From: Kiritimatiellia bacterium | GTDB taxonomy: Bacteria; Verrucomicrobiota; Kiritimatiellia; RFP12; UBA1067 | Assembly (NCBI GenBank): GCA_017405115.1 | Contig: JAFRBA010000255.1 | Location: 1 to 29,330, forward strand | Length of the DNA: 29,330 nucleotides | Direction: 5' to 3' | Part shown: one piece after another, positions 15,101 to 21,892 of the stretch | How the letters are laid out: every line of letters starts with the position of its first letter | Numbering within the stretch: the first letter of the stretch is position 1 | Program-made: the position numbers and the translations under genes | Notes under the pieces: model-generated | The model's database searches: none | What the model was told of the DNA's origin: nothing | The model's input: the letters and a program-made list of their open reading frames with translations, nothing else

Positions 15101-15203
15101 CACGCCCGCGCAGAGAAAACGTCTGGCCGCCCTTGACGCGCTTCTGGCGGAAAGCCTCGTCACACAGGACGAGTACGACGCAAAGAGGCGAGAAATTCTG
15201 TAG
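12111..15203 (+). CDS. Cas12a-derived, catalytically degenerate protein with SHOCT tail
   Basis: A 1030-residue relative of Cas12a (Cpf1). Matches by eye: VRKTLRFEMKPLGKT at 12-26 (WED-I, handle-contacting in Cas12a), SRNY-x-RMMFDN-x-GW at 173-196 and FLMKDGDRVLIGV at 207-219 (WED-II), SLFLFELCGRGL 270-281, CEFYVRKGSDI 312-322, RFTECKFF 334-341, and DGGIMRGYQLVDRVF 450-464. The REC lobe is reduced from ~500 to ~150 residues. The KMLP/PI segment, pre-crRNA-processing loop and bridge helix are absent. The RuvC-I Asp (IDRGE) aligns with Pro382 in VAPADGG, the RuvC-II Glu with Asp422, and no DADANGA motif is found. Residues ~580-845 repeat the WED/RuvC-like core (RIIRDEGRYFLLAM, GRVYFYSLDVKDA, PGGIYHGYMLADRVF). 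Residues ~1001-1030 resemble a SHOCT domain. It lies behind a Cas12a-type repeat hairpin. Probably an RNA-binding, non-cutting regulator. Confidence 0.82.
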   Translation: MTLNESIGRFNVRKTLRFEMKPLGKTAENLDAFLAEDEERASDLNTIKTFIEAEHLALVRRVFNALPDPLPGYSEIKHSFKRDPAYPVLSERGTVSVVKAIIERCSQTRLKVPKQVRNLERWQPLFIKWHWHCLSLYTDNGENSVAREWAGRSKADVEATSRFLRGARKVKPSRNYWFDRAPFRMMFDNRSCGMGWLKEDFKYSHTFLMKDGDRVLIGVTPRTSKVDPFSMPNPLPVEEAYQLYVETADEKPHFRAIPRALVDAPAHHGSLFLFELCGRGLRNKSNLNAMYLRALLSDGNVADRVFHLDRVCEFYVRKGSDITKDGKPEHFRQRFTECKFFVSLHISCNPDLVLAGNRPQAFGNLAKFYQNEPYAKFIIVAPADGGYTIDGEFMPTAKANSGGLAGTLARLVVEKDAYVLIDPAVPEAIRRAVKDKFSYIVVRGREPYTDGGIMRGYQLVDRVFAGKPEDLQLAELGRRSRGAGGRAVIETAAWRWGFMEGNALSLFNANPQAGSLKLPDLSLAIGFEHRLGLDGGKATVGKLVQTARIISLEESLDALRFCKDVKIEAKRVFTPRRGAEKDAVVYAGDSLRIIRDEGRYFLLAMPKFALYQYERDLLFTPGEEKSVAVQAYRCVSDEGMRSRHDNHIEEEQLDFNKIMNLARDGRVYFYSLDVKDARWLFDATYTLANKRPCRFIPTIPQLFTPGSPLKSCHPYRQNGVYLVTDVPADTETIEVRMMFTANPQVRRDGRKYEGRSWKSYCDAYPDDAGREAVLWPTGEATAESLKNATRRVVEADGILLTDAEHLPAALEGMGYVITQTSAPYVPGGIYHGYMLADRVFRSTDGRVEWREATGFKHKAEPEGKFDRHKYTEAKRKENMGKPLVEVLSERIGREAEAAFSERIEAEVLADKKTAKFFTLEAPIVIGDEFKAMVAREFRRVAYTGTMGWRQQIVRPAHEVALGIWLARLQPDPSLPERTQTRQNAPVRPPAAKDAPSPTPAQRKRLAALDALLAESLVTQDEYDAKRREIL

Positions 15204-15274
15204 GGGAAAACCCTTGTTTACTTGGGATTTCAAGTGCGGGGTTCTCCCCGACTTCTCCCATTTGAAATTTTTGA

Positions 15275-15627
15275 TGGTGGAGGTGAGGGGAGTCGAACCC
15301 CTGTCCGAAACGGCTTTGACCGAGCATCTACGCGTGTATCCGGCCTTTGATCTCGGAAGGGGTATGCCAACCGGCAGGCTTATCCCCATCCATCCGTTCG
15401 GTTCGGCACCCTGCAGCGCCCGAGCGGAGAGCCCTGCAGCGTGGCCTGCTAGATGATGCCTAGGCGCTCAGCAGACATCGGCGCTTCGGCATGGCGGCCT
15501 GTGTTTAGGCAGCCAGAGCGTAATCGTTGTTCGCAATTACTTTCTTCCCTCGTTTTTTACGTGGCCAACGAGGATCCACGACGCGCAACCCGACCTCGAC
15601 ACGTCCCGTCGAAACCGGATCACCCCC
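15275..15627 (-). ncRNA. ssrA: tmRNA
   Basis: Transfer-messenger RNA, which rescues stalled ribosomes and tags their products for proteolysis. The 5' end GGGGGTGATCCGGTTTCGACGG and the 3' end, a T-arm GGGGTTCGACTCCCC then CACCTCCACCA, form a 7-bp acceptor stem with encoded CCA. The tag frame at 15534-15505 (minus) reads ANNDYALAA then TAA. The length is 353 nt, within the normal one-piece range. A hairpin-rich stretch between 15204 and 15274 may end it. Accessory genes start directly beyond its 3' end, a common integration site, though I see no duplicated 3' end. Confidence 0.95.
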
Positions 15628-15644
15628 ATGTGTCTTGCGCGCGT

Positions 15645-15653
15645 ATTATACCA
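15645..15653 (-). promoter_or_regulatory. Extended -10 promoter of ssrA
   Basis: The minus strand reads TGGTATAAT, about 18 nt before the mature 5' end, which predicts a precursor with a leader of about 10 nt to be trimmed. Confidence 0.75.
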
Positions 15654-15691
15654 AATTTCTCCGCGCCGTGCACAGTCCCCTCAGAACTCCG

Positions 15692-17020
15692 TCAGGAAAC
15701 GGCGGCCTTCAGGCGAGCGATCGTCTCGTCGTACTGCGGGCGCTCGTCAAGCCCCTGCCGCAGGAAGGCGTTGATCACGCCGTTCTTCGCTATCGCCTCG
15801 TCCGTCTCCGGATCTGTCCCCTTCTTGTATTCGCCGATCTTCAGCAGAAGCTCCACCTCCGCGTACTTCGCAAGGAGCGAACGCAGCTTGGAGGCGGCGG
15901 CCTTGTGGTCCTGCGGGATGATCGCGCTCTGGCAGCGCGACAGGGAGGCCAGTATGTCTATCGCGGGATAGTGGTTCATCTGCGCCAGCTTGCGGGAGAG
16001 GATGATGTGGCCGTCCAGGATCGAGCGCGTCTCGTCCGCAATCGGCTCCGTCATGTCGTCGCCCTCCACTAGCACCGTGTACAACGCGGTGATGGACCCC
16101 TTTGCCGAGTTGCCGGCCCGCTCCATCAGCTTCGGCAGCTCAGAGAACACGCTCGGCGGGAAGCCGCGCCGCGTGGGCGGCTCGCCCGCGGCGAGGCCTA
16201 TTTCGCGCTGGGCCCGGCCGAAGCGCGTCACGCTGTCCATCAAAAGCAGCACCTTCATTCCGTTGTCGCGGAAGGACTCGGCTATCGACGTCGCGACATA
16301 GGCGGCCTTCAACCGCTCCATCGCGTTGCGGTCCGACGTGGAGATGACAAGCACGGACTTGGCGAGGCCCTCCGGCCCCAGGTCCTTTTCGATGAACTCG
16401 CGCACCTCGCGTCCGCGCTCGCCGATAAGCGCCAGCACGGTGACGTCGGCCTCGGTGTTGCGGATGATCTGCGCGAGTAGGGTCGACTTGCCGCCGCCAG
16501 CGGCCGCGAAAATGCCCATGCGCTGCCCCTCGCCGCATGTCAGTAGCCCGTCGATCGCCCTGACGCCGAGGGATATCGGCTTCGAAATCACGGTGCGCTC
16601 GAGCGGCGACGGCGGCGGCGCGTAGACGGGGTAGTATCCGTCGGGGCGCAGCGGGCCTTTCGTGTCGGCGTCCATCGGCCGGCCGAGTCCGTCAAGGACG
16701 CGTCCCAGGAGGTTCCTTCCGACAGGCACCATCTGCACGCGCCGCGTCGGGATCACCTCGGTCTCGGCGGAAATGCCGATCATCGCGCCGAGAGCCGTGA
16801 GGAGGACCGCGTCGCGCGTGAAGCCCACCACCTCGGCCTGCACCTCGTAGTTCTCCCACGGATTGCGCAGAATGCAGATCTCGCCGATCTTCACGCCCGG
16901 GACGGACGCCTTGACGATGGTGCCGACGACCTGGATGACCTTCCCCTTTACGTCGATGGACTGCGCGTCCTCCACGGCGCGCTTCAGGACCTCGGGGATG
17001 TAGTCTAGGTAGCCGGACAT
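15692..17020 (-). CDS. sctN: Type III secretion ATPase SctN
   Basis: A hexameric ATPase on the cytoplasmic side that strips chaperones and unfolds substrates for the export gate. The 442 residues contain a beta-barrel N-terminal domain (about 20-100), Walker A AAGGGKST at 173-180, GERGREV at 200-206, Walker B LLLMD at 258-262 and the [20 protein letters not shown] segment typical of the FliI/SctN branch rather than of F1 subunits. The last gene of the operon, it starts 1 nt after sctL. Presence among sct genes without flagellar genes supports SctN over FliI. Confidence 0.95.
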   Translation of the reverse strand: MSGYLDYIPEVLKRAVEDAQSIDVKGKVIQVVGTIVKASVPGVKIGEICILRNPWENYEVQAEVVGFTRDAVLLTALGAMIGISAETEVIPTRRVQMVPVGRNLLGRVLDGLGRPMDADTKGPLRPDGYYPVYAPPPSPLERTVISKPISLGVRAIDGLLTCGEGQRMGIFAAAGGGKSTLLAQIIRNTEADVTVLALIGERGREVREFIEKDLGPEGLAKSVLVISTSDRNAMERLKAAYVATSIAESFRDNGMKVLLLMDSVTRFGRAQREIGLAAGEPPTRRGFPPSVFSELPKLMERAGNSAKGSITALYTVLVEGDDMTEPIADETRSILDGHIILSRKLAQMNHYPAIDILASLSRCQSAIIPQDHKAAASKLRSLLAKYAEVELLLKIGEYKKGTDPETDEAIAKNGVINAFLRQGLDERPQYDETIARLKAAVS

Positions 17021-17021
17021 C

Positions 17022-17642
17022 TCAGCCGACGCTCCTCGACAGATGGCGGCGGATAGAACGCTCGATTGCGGCGAGCTGCGTGTCTATGGACGCGTCCGCC
17101 ACGCCGGCCTCGGTCTCCAGGACGCACGCCGTCCCCTTCAGCCGCTCGTCCTCGACGACGTCCGCTGTCTCCACGGTCGGATAGCGTGAGGTGAGCTCCC
17201 CCAGCTTCGCCCGCACGACGGACACCATCTCTGGGGCGACCTTGAGTATGACCTTCTTCTGGGTGCGGATCACCGCCTCCATCACCTTTTTCACGATCTG
17301 CACCACCAGCGCCTCGTCGCCTATCTCCGCGACGCACTTACGCAGCGCAGTCATGACGATGTCGGCCATCTTGCCTTCCACGGACTCCATGAACAAGACG
17401 GACGAGTCGACCAGCTCGAGCTTCTTGTCCACTATCTCGGCCCTGCCCTCGTCCAGGCCCTGCTCGTAGCCGCGCTTGCGCTCGGCCTCGGCCTCGCGCT
17501 TCGCCGCCTCACGGATTTCCGCGGCCTCTGCCTCGGCGGCCGCGATGATGTCTGCCGCGCCGCGCACGGTCGCGACGTCGGATGCCCTGACGAGTCGCCG
17601 GTCGGACGCCAGCGAAAGCTTTGCCTTGTTCACGAGGAGCAT
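17022..17642 (-). CDS. sctL: Type III secretion stator SctL
   Basis: A peripheral stalk protein that holds the SctN ATPase and links it to the cytoplasmic sorting platform (FliH/YscL family). It has 206 residues: a short N terminus, an Ala/Glu-rich helical region at about 35-75 ([19 protein letters not shown]), then a globular C-terminal domain with [19 protein letters not shown]. The start at 17642 overlaps the sctK end by 13 nt. The position directly before sctN is the usual one for this gene. Confidence 0.85.
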   Translation of the reverse strand: MLLVNKAKLSLASDRRLVRASDVATVRGAADIIAAAEAEAAEIREAAKREAEAERKRGYEQGLDEGRAEIVDKKLELVDSSVLFMESVEGKMADIVMTALRKCVAEIGDEALVVQIVKKVMEAVIRTQKKVILKVAPEMVSVVRAKLGELTSRYPTVETADVVEDERLKGTACVLETEAGVADASIDTQLAAIERSIRRHLSRSVG

Positions 17643-18286
17643 AATGCGTACGCCTCCGGAAACCTGAGTTTTAGTACAAGAAGCACCTTTTCCAGCGGTG
17701 CAGGGGGCTTGCCTGCCGAATCTGCGGCCTCTGGCATGGGCGCGTCGGCCGGCAGGCGCAGCCTGAGTCGGAGTAGAAGCTGCGCCGGGAGCGGGGCCAG
17801 GAGCGATGCAAGCTGCAGATAGCCGTCGGCAACTACGGAAGAAGCGGAGACGGGGCCTTCGGTCTCTGCGTCGGGCTTGAACCGGCGAAAATACGCCGTG
17901 TAGGCGAAGACGTCCGGGTAGACGCCCGGCATCGCGGCCTTGAGCTCTCTCACGGCGCTGCCGGAAGTTACGCGGCGGAGCCTGTCTGCGTTCGAGACGG
18001 CGCCGAGCCACTTGGCGATGGCGTCGAAAGTCTCGGCGTCCAGGAGCAGCAGGCGGCTTGCATCTCCTGCGGGAAAGTCATGGAAGCACGGCTCGACCCC
18101 GAGGGCTGCGAGGGCCATCCGCTTCAGCCGGGGCGAGGCGTCCGCCGCGACGGGCCTGTTGTCCGCGAGATGCGAGGGGTGGATCAGCGGGGCGAAGTCC
18201 CAGAGGAACGCCCGAACATGCGGCCAGAGCGTCGAATTGGAGACCAGCGCGCGGGCGGTCTCGATGTCTGGGCTGGAGTCCTTCAT
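17630..18286 (-). CDS. sctK: Type III secretion sorting-platform protein SctK
   Basis: A 218-residue protein of the YscK/OrgA type, which connects the inner ring to the SctQ pods of the sorting platform. Supporting segments are FLWDFAPLIHPSHLA near the N terminus, then LKRMALAALG, LLLLDAETFDAIAKWLGA and AVRELKAAMPGVYPDVF. These match the typical YscK order: the P-H-x-L segment, then L-LD-x-LA-x-WLG, then R...G. The ATG at 18286 overlaps the sctY stop by 4 nt. The assignment rests on this pattern and its place between sctY and sctL. Confidence 0.75.
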   Translation of the reverse strand: MKDSSPDIETARALVSNSTLWPHVRAFLWDFAPLIHPSHLADNRPVAADASPRLKRMALAALGVEPCFHDFPAGDASRLLLLDAETFDAIAKWLGAVSNADRLRRVTSGSAVRELKAAMPGVYPDVFAYTAYFRRFKPDAETEGPVSASSVVADGYLQLASLLAPLPAQLLLRLRLRLPADAPMPEAADSAGKPPAPLEKVLLVLKLRFPEAYALCSS

Positions 18287-18645
18287 TTCGCTCCGTCGCC
18301 TGCGGGACCTACCCACCGCCGGCCGGCGCCCTTCTGAGAGGCGAGGTGGCGGCGCCATCTCGCGTCGGCTTCGCCGGTCTTTCCAGTGTCGCGCAGGGCG
18401 CGTGTCTCCAGCACGGCCTCCGCGTGGAGAAGCGATGGCGGGAAGTCCGCCTCTCGCAGGACCGAGAGCGCCGCTGCCGCCTCGCCATCCTCCAGCAGGA
18501 GCTCGGCGTAGGCCGCGGCCGCGACACCGTCGCGCGGGTCGTCCTCGACGAGCGCGGCGCAGAGGCACTTCGCGCGGCGGCGCTGGCCGTGCCGCATGAA
18601 CATCCAGGCGGATGTGCGAAGGAACTGCCTCTCGATCCGGGTCAT
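18283..18645 (-). CDS. sctY: Type III secretion TPR chaperone SctY
   Basis: A 120-residue, all-helical, TPR-like protein. It resembles YscY in the opening RxxRQFLxxxxWMFMRHGQRRRAKCLCAAL and in later AELLLEDGEAAAAL and LRDTGKTGEADARWRRHL. YscY binds the small export substrate YscX and the export gate YscV. The finding of a likely sctX in the same operon supports this call. The ATG at 18645 lies 13 nt after sctJ, and the stop overlaps sctK. A generic TPR chaperone is the alternative. Confidence 0.65.
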   Translation of the reverse strand: MTRIERQFLRTSAWMFMRHGQRRRAKCLCAALVEDDPRDGVAAAAYAELLLEDGEAAAALSVLREADFPPSLLHAEAVLETRALRDTGKTGEADARWRRHLASQKGAGRRWVGPAGDGAK

Positions 18646-18658
18646 ATGCGCAATGCCC

Positions 18659-19246
18659 CTATTTCTTGGGCGGCGAGTCGCGGAAGACCGTCACCATGAT
18701 CTTCTCGTATGCAAGGCCCTCGATCGCGTTCTTCACGAGGCCCTTTATGGACGGCACCAGGTCGGTGACGTCGGAATCCCAGCGCGAGCGGATGGCGACC
18801 GCGGCCGAGGACGGCAGGGTGTTGCGGGCGAACGGGTCGTTCTCGGGCAGCACCACGTGGACGCGGGCGTCCACGACCCCGTCGATGCCGGAGATCGTGC
18901 GCGAGAGATCCTGCGCGAGGGCGTCCATGAAGCGGATGCGCTCCTCCGTCGGGGACGATATCATGCCCGTCTTCTTGAACACCTCGGCGACGCCGTTGAA
19001 GTTGCGGCGGGGCAGGCCTTTCTCCTCCAGCAGGTTCACCGCGTCCGCAAACCGCGACTCGACGACGGACACGTTCCACGTGCCCTCGTCGCCGGGCGTC
19101 TTGTGGCAGTCGATCCCCGCGTCCAGCAACGCCGCCATCACCAGGTTCGCCTGGCGCTCGGGCAGGCCGGAATGGAGCGTCGACTCCTTGTCGCAGCCGA
19201 CAAGCAGTATCGCCGCGGCCACCGGAGCTAACAGCTGTACCTTCAT
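18659..19246 (-). CDS. sctJ: Inner-membrane ring lipoprotein SctJ
   Basis: A ring-forming lipoprotein of the type III basal body (YscJ/PrgK/FliF family). The ATG at 19246 has GGAGG at 7 nt; the GTG at 19252 is too near that site. The signal peptide has lipobox LLVGC (Cys18), followed by the first ring-building domain (ERQANLVMAALLDAGIDC) and the second (IDGVVDARVHVVLPEND, SSAAVAIRS, IKGLVKNAIEGL). It has 195 residues, shorter than YscJ (about 240), and ends RDSPPKK without the C-terminal transmembrane helix found in many members. That helix may truly be missing; no frameshift is evident before sctY. Confidence 0.9.
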   Translation of the reverse strand: MKVQLLAPVAAAILLVGCDKESTLHSGLPERQANLVMAALLDAGIDCHKTPGDEGTWNVSVVESRFADAVNLLEEKGLPRRNFNGVAEVFKKTGMISSPTEERIRFMDALAQDLSRTISGIDGVVDARVHVVLPENDPFARNTLPSSAAVAIRSRWDSDVTDLVPSIKGLVKNAIEGLAYEKIMVTVFRDSPPKK

Positions 19247-19280
19247 CTTCACACCTCCATGCCAGCAGCCGTCGCGACGG

Positions 19281-19679
19281 CTACTGGTTCTTGATCAAGG
19301 TCTGTATCGCGTTGGACGACTTGTCGGCGACCTTCGCGACGACTTCCTGCTGGAACGCGAGGTTCATCACCTCGTACTGCAGCTCGACCATCTCCGCCAT
19401 CGACGGGCCGTGCATCTTCTCGAGCTGAGAGAGCGCCCGTATCCTGTGCAGGATGCCCTGGTTGTTCGCCTTTGCGCCGTTCCACGCCGCCGAGACCTCG
19501 GAAGCGAACGGCACGGGATCGACCGCCGGGGCCTGCCCGGCCGCCATAGCGGACTGGAAGCTCGCCACGGCCGCGGGATCCGCGACGGCGTTCGCCGCTC
19601 CGGCCGCGTTCGCGGCGAGCGGGTCGGCGCCCTGCGCCTGGACCGCGCGCACCGCCTCCACTATCATAGACTCCGTCAT
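19281..19679 (-). CDS. sctI: Type III secretion inner rod protein SctI
   Basis: A 132-residue small rod/needle-adaptor protein. The Ala-rich N-terminal part is variable. The C-terminal ~45 residues (MVELQYEVMNLAFQQEVVAK followed by SSNAIQTLIKNQ) have the family pattern of a long amphipathic helix ending in TLxKxQ. It lies between the sctG-like gene (4-nt ATGA overlap) and sctJ, the order of ysc loci. SctI joins the needle to the export gate and is itself secreted early. Confidence 0.82.
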   Translation of the reverse strand: MTESMIVEAVRAVQAQGADPLAANAAGAANAVADPAAVASFQSAMAAGQAPAVDPVPFASEVSAAWNGAKANNQGILHRIRALSQLEKMHGPSMAEMVELQYEVMNLAFQQEVVAKVADKSSNAIQTLIKNQ

Positions 19680-20047
19680 GTGAGCAAATCCTTTGCAAGT
19701 TGCGCAGCCGCCGGATCGGCGGACTGGCCTGCGGCCTCCTCCAGCGGCACGCGCGCCTCCGAGGCGCGGCCCATCCGGATGAGGGCCATTCCCTTGAACG
19801 CCCGAAGCATCGCGGAATTCGGAAAGCGCGGCAGCGCGTTCCGGTCGATGTATTCCACGGCGCCCTGGAAGTCGAGCATGCTTATGCGCAGGATGGCGTT
19901 CGCCACGGCGACGGACGCCTCCCCCGGGCGAAACCGCTCCAGCGCCGCGAGAATCTTCGCGGCGGACCGGAAGCGGTTCTGCCCTGTCGCCATCAAGGCG
20001 ACGTTCAACAAGAGTTTCGCCTCTTCGCTCTCGAGGTCGAAGGTCAA
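19676..20047 (-). CDS. Needle chaperone SctG-like (YscG/HrpB1 type)
   Basis: A 123-residue TPR-like helical protein (LLLNVALMATGQNRFRSAAK, ILAALERFRPGEASVAVANA, AFKGMALIRMGRASEA). The pattern and place between sctF and sctI fit YscG/SsaH/HrpB1 proteins, which hold the needle subunit in the cytoplasm together with SctE. The start codon is TTG at 20047, overlapping the sctF stop as TTGA; no better start exists before Met19, so translation must be coupled to sctF. Confidence 0.65.
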   Translation of the reverse strand: MTFDLESEEAKLLLNVALMATGQNRFRSAAKILAALERFRPGEASVAVANAILRISMLDFQGAVEYIDRNALPRFPNSAMLRAFKGMALIRMGRASEARVPLEEAAGQSADPAAAQLAKDLLT

Positions 20048-20379
20048 CGGAAGTTGGAAGCGATCGAGTTGAGCGCGTCGCCCATGTTCTTGTTGATGTT
20101 AGTCATCGTTGTCAGCGCGAGATTCCACTGCTGCAGGTCGTACTGCAGCTGCTGGAGGTTCGCCTGCACGTCCGGGTGCTGCTGGTAGTTCTCCAGGGAC
20201 TCCTTCAGCCGGCGCTCCATCGCCGAAGCGGCATTGAAGAGCGCGTTGTAAACCGAATCCGTGTGGATGAAGTTCCCGCCTTCAATGTTGTCCGTGCGGG
20301 TGAAGTGCGAGTTTAGTCCGTATTGCTCCGGGCTGTTGATCGTGTTCTCAACTGGAGCCAGTGGCGGAGTGTATGCCAT
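20044..20379 (-). CDS. sctF: Type III secretion needle subunit SctF
   Basis: A 111-residue subunit of the extracellular needle. It has the expected small helical hairpin: a first helix around 43-65 (NALFNAASAMERRLKESLEN), a turn with HPDVQANLQQLQ, and a second helix with QQWNLALTTMTNINKNMGDA, ending in ASNFR. YscF-type needles share the NP/HP turn and LQ-xx-LxxW pattern. The ATG at 20379 is preceded by GGAAAGGAAG. It follows sctE after 47 nt, the only sizeable gap in this stretch, perhaps allowing separate translation of this abundant subunit. Confidence 0.85.
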   Translation of the reverse strand: MAYTPPLAPVENTINSPEQYGLNSHFTRTDNIEGGNFIHTDSVYNALFNAASAMERRLKESLENYQQHPDVQANLQQLQYDLQQWNLALTTMTNINKNMGDALNSIASNFR

Positions 20380-20426
20380 TTTGTCTTCCTTTCCTTCTTT
20401 TTTTGTTGTTGAACGTCGCCTTCCGG

Positions 20427-20678
20427 CTACGCTTTCCGCGCTTTCCCGTCCACTCGGGCGGTCAATCGCAAAATCTTCCTCGCGAGGGTGTTGGCCTCCA
20501 TCAGCGACTCGGCCTTCGGGTACTCGTCTGGCGACAGCCCCTCTCTCATCGCCGCCTCGAGCCGCCGGCCCAGGCGGACCAGCACGGCATCGTAGCGCGC
20601 GAGCCATTCCCCGGCGGCGGGCCCCGCCAGCTCCTTCTCGATCTCCAGGAGCATTCTCTGTTCGCTCACGGCTTCCAT
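20427..20678 (-). CDS. Needle co-chaperone SctE-like (YscE/SsaE type)
   Basis: An 83-residue, two-helix protein (SEQRMLLEIEKELAG and EWLARYDAVLVRLGRRLEAAM, then ANTLARKILRLTARV). Size and position before sctF fit YscE-type co-chaperones that bind SctF with SctG. The ATG at 20678 has GGAGG at 5 nt and overlaps the sctD end by 13 nt. A GTG at 20669 that overlaps the sctD stop is an alternative start. Confidence 0.6.
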   Translation of the reverse strand: MEAVSEQRMLLEIEKELAGPAAGEWLARYDAVLVRLGRRLEAAMREGLSPDEYPKAESLMEANTLARKILRLTARVDGKARKA

Positions 20679-21892
20679 GTGAACCTCCCCGTCGCGTTGG
20701 TCACGACGACCGAATCGGCTTCGATCTTCACGATCGTGCTGCCGGCGAACGTCGCGCCTTCCAGCACGCGCGCCCCGTTGCGCAGCACAAGGCACGGATA
20801 CGGAGTCGTCAGTATCCCGCAGAGAGGCGGGGCGAACGAGCCTGTCTTGCGCACGGCCGCTGCCGGCCGCGGCTCGCGGGCCTTCACCCAGTCTGCGGCG
20901 ACGGCGCCCACGTCGACTTTCGCATCCTCCTCGCGTCTCGCAGACCCGCAGTCGCCAAGGCGCACGGCCGAGCAGTCAACGTTCTCGAGCCGCGGCAGGT
21001 CGGCGGACACGGCGCGGAGCGTCTTCTTCAGCACGACGGCGCTCGGCGACGTCCCTGACAGCGCCAGGACGCGGTTCGTGGCGGCGACCACCTTCAAAGA
21101 CCCCTCGGTGAGGGTGAATACGAGGTCCTCCGCGGCGGAGCGGAAGGACTCGTCGTCCGAAAGGTCGAGGTCTGCGCCGGGCTTGAGGGCGTATATCTCC
21201 CCGGCGGCGGCCAGCCGCTCGGCCCGCGTCCTGAAGTTTCCGGAAAGGACGACGCGGCCTTTGACGTTCGTCTCGACGAGCGCATATCGCCTGGCTAGGG
21301 ACTCGACCGTCTCCTTCGGCGCGGCCGGCGGCGCCTCGGCGGCAGGCGCAGGGGCGCAAAGCGCCTTCAGCCTCTCAGCCCACCCGCAGGTCTGCACCGA
21401 CTCGCCGCCGCGTCGGACGAACAGTAAGAGCAGCCACGCCAAAAGCAGCAGCAGCGCCAGCACCACGAGTGCGGCGACCAGGCAACCCGGGCGGCGGCGC
21501 TTCCCTCCGGGCTCCTCGGCGGGGGGCGTCTCGGGCTCGGACGCAGGAGGTGGCGGGGCCTCGGACTCTCCCGACGCCTCCGCAGACGGGGTCTTCTCGG
21601 GCTCGGGCCATACGAGCGGCTCCCACGGCGCGTCGGCGGGGCCGATGGCGAACGACGTCGCCCCGATCGTGACGACGTGGTACGGCGTCAGATGCACGCG
21701 GCCGCCTTCCGGCGCCGTCATTGCAACGCCGTCGGACTGCGTCTCGAGCTGAACGGGCTCGGCGGGCAGAAGGGAGTCCGCAAGCACGATGTCGCACGAG
21801 TCATTCCTGCCAAGCGTGACGCACAGTCCGTCGACGAGCGCGATCTCCGCGCCCGCGTTCGGTCCCTGCACGATCTTCAGCATCAGATTCAC
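20666..21892 (-). CDS. sctD: Inner-membrane ring protein SctD
   Basis: Outer of the two inner-membrane rings (YscD/PrgH family). The 408 residues start with an FHA-like cytoplasmic domain (1-90; TLGRNDSCDIVLADSLL), then a Pro/Glu-rich linker, one transmembrane helix at about 137-158, and a periplasmic part with repeated ring-building-like segments. The GTG start at 21892 overlaps the sctV TGA and has GGAGG at 8 nt; an in-frame ATG at 21883 is less well placed. The FHA lacks an obvious phosphothreonine-binding set, as usual for SctD. Confidence 0.87.
   Translation of the reverse strand: MNLMLKIVQGPNAGAEIALVDGLCVTLGRNDSCDIVLADSLLPAEPVQLETQSDGVAMTAPEGGRVHLTPYHVVTIGATSFAIGPADAPWEPLVWPEPEKTPSAEASGESEAPPPPASEPETPPAEEPGGKRRRPGCLVAALVVLALLLLLAWLLLLFVRRGGESVQTCGWAERLKALCAPAPAAEAPPAAPKETVESLARRYALVETNVKGRVVLSGNFRTRAERLAAAGEIYALKPGADLDLSDDESFRSAAEDLVFTLTEGSLKVVAATNRVLALSGTSPSAVVLKKTLRAVSADLPRLENVDCSAVRLGDCGSARREEDAKVDVGAVAADWVKAREPRPAAAVRKTGSFAPPLCGILTTPYPCLVLRNGARVLEGATFAGSTIVKIEADSVVVTNATGRFTWKP

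Noticed and set aside
15275..15300. att duplication of the tmRNA 3' end marking an integrated island
   Set aside because: I saw no second copy of the tmRNA 3' end in the window. The outer border could lie outside it.
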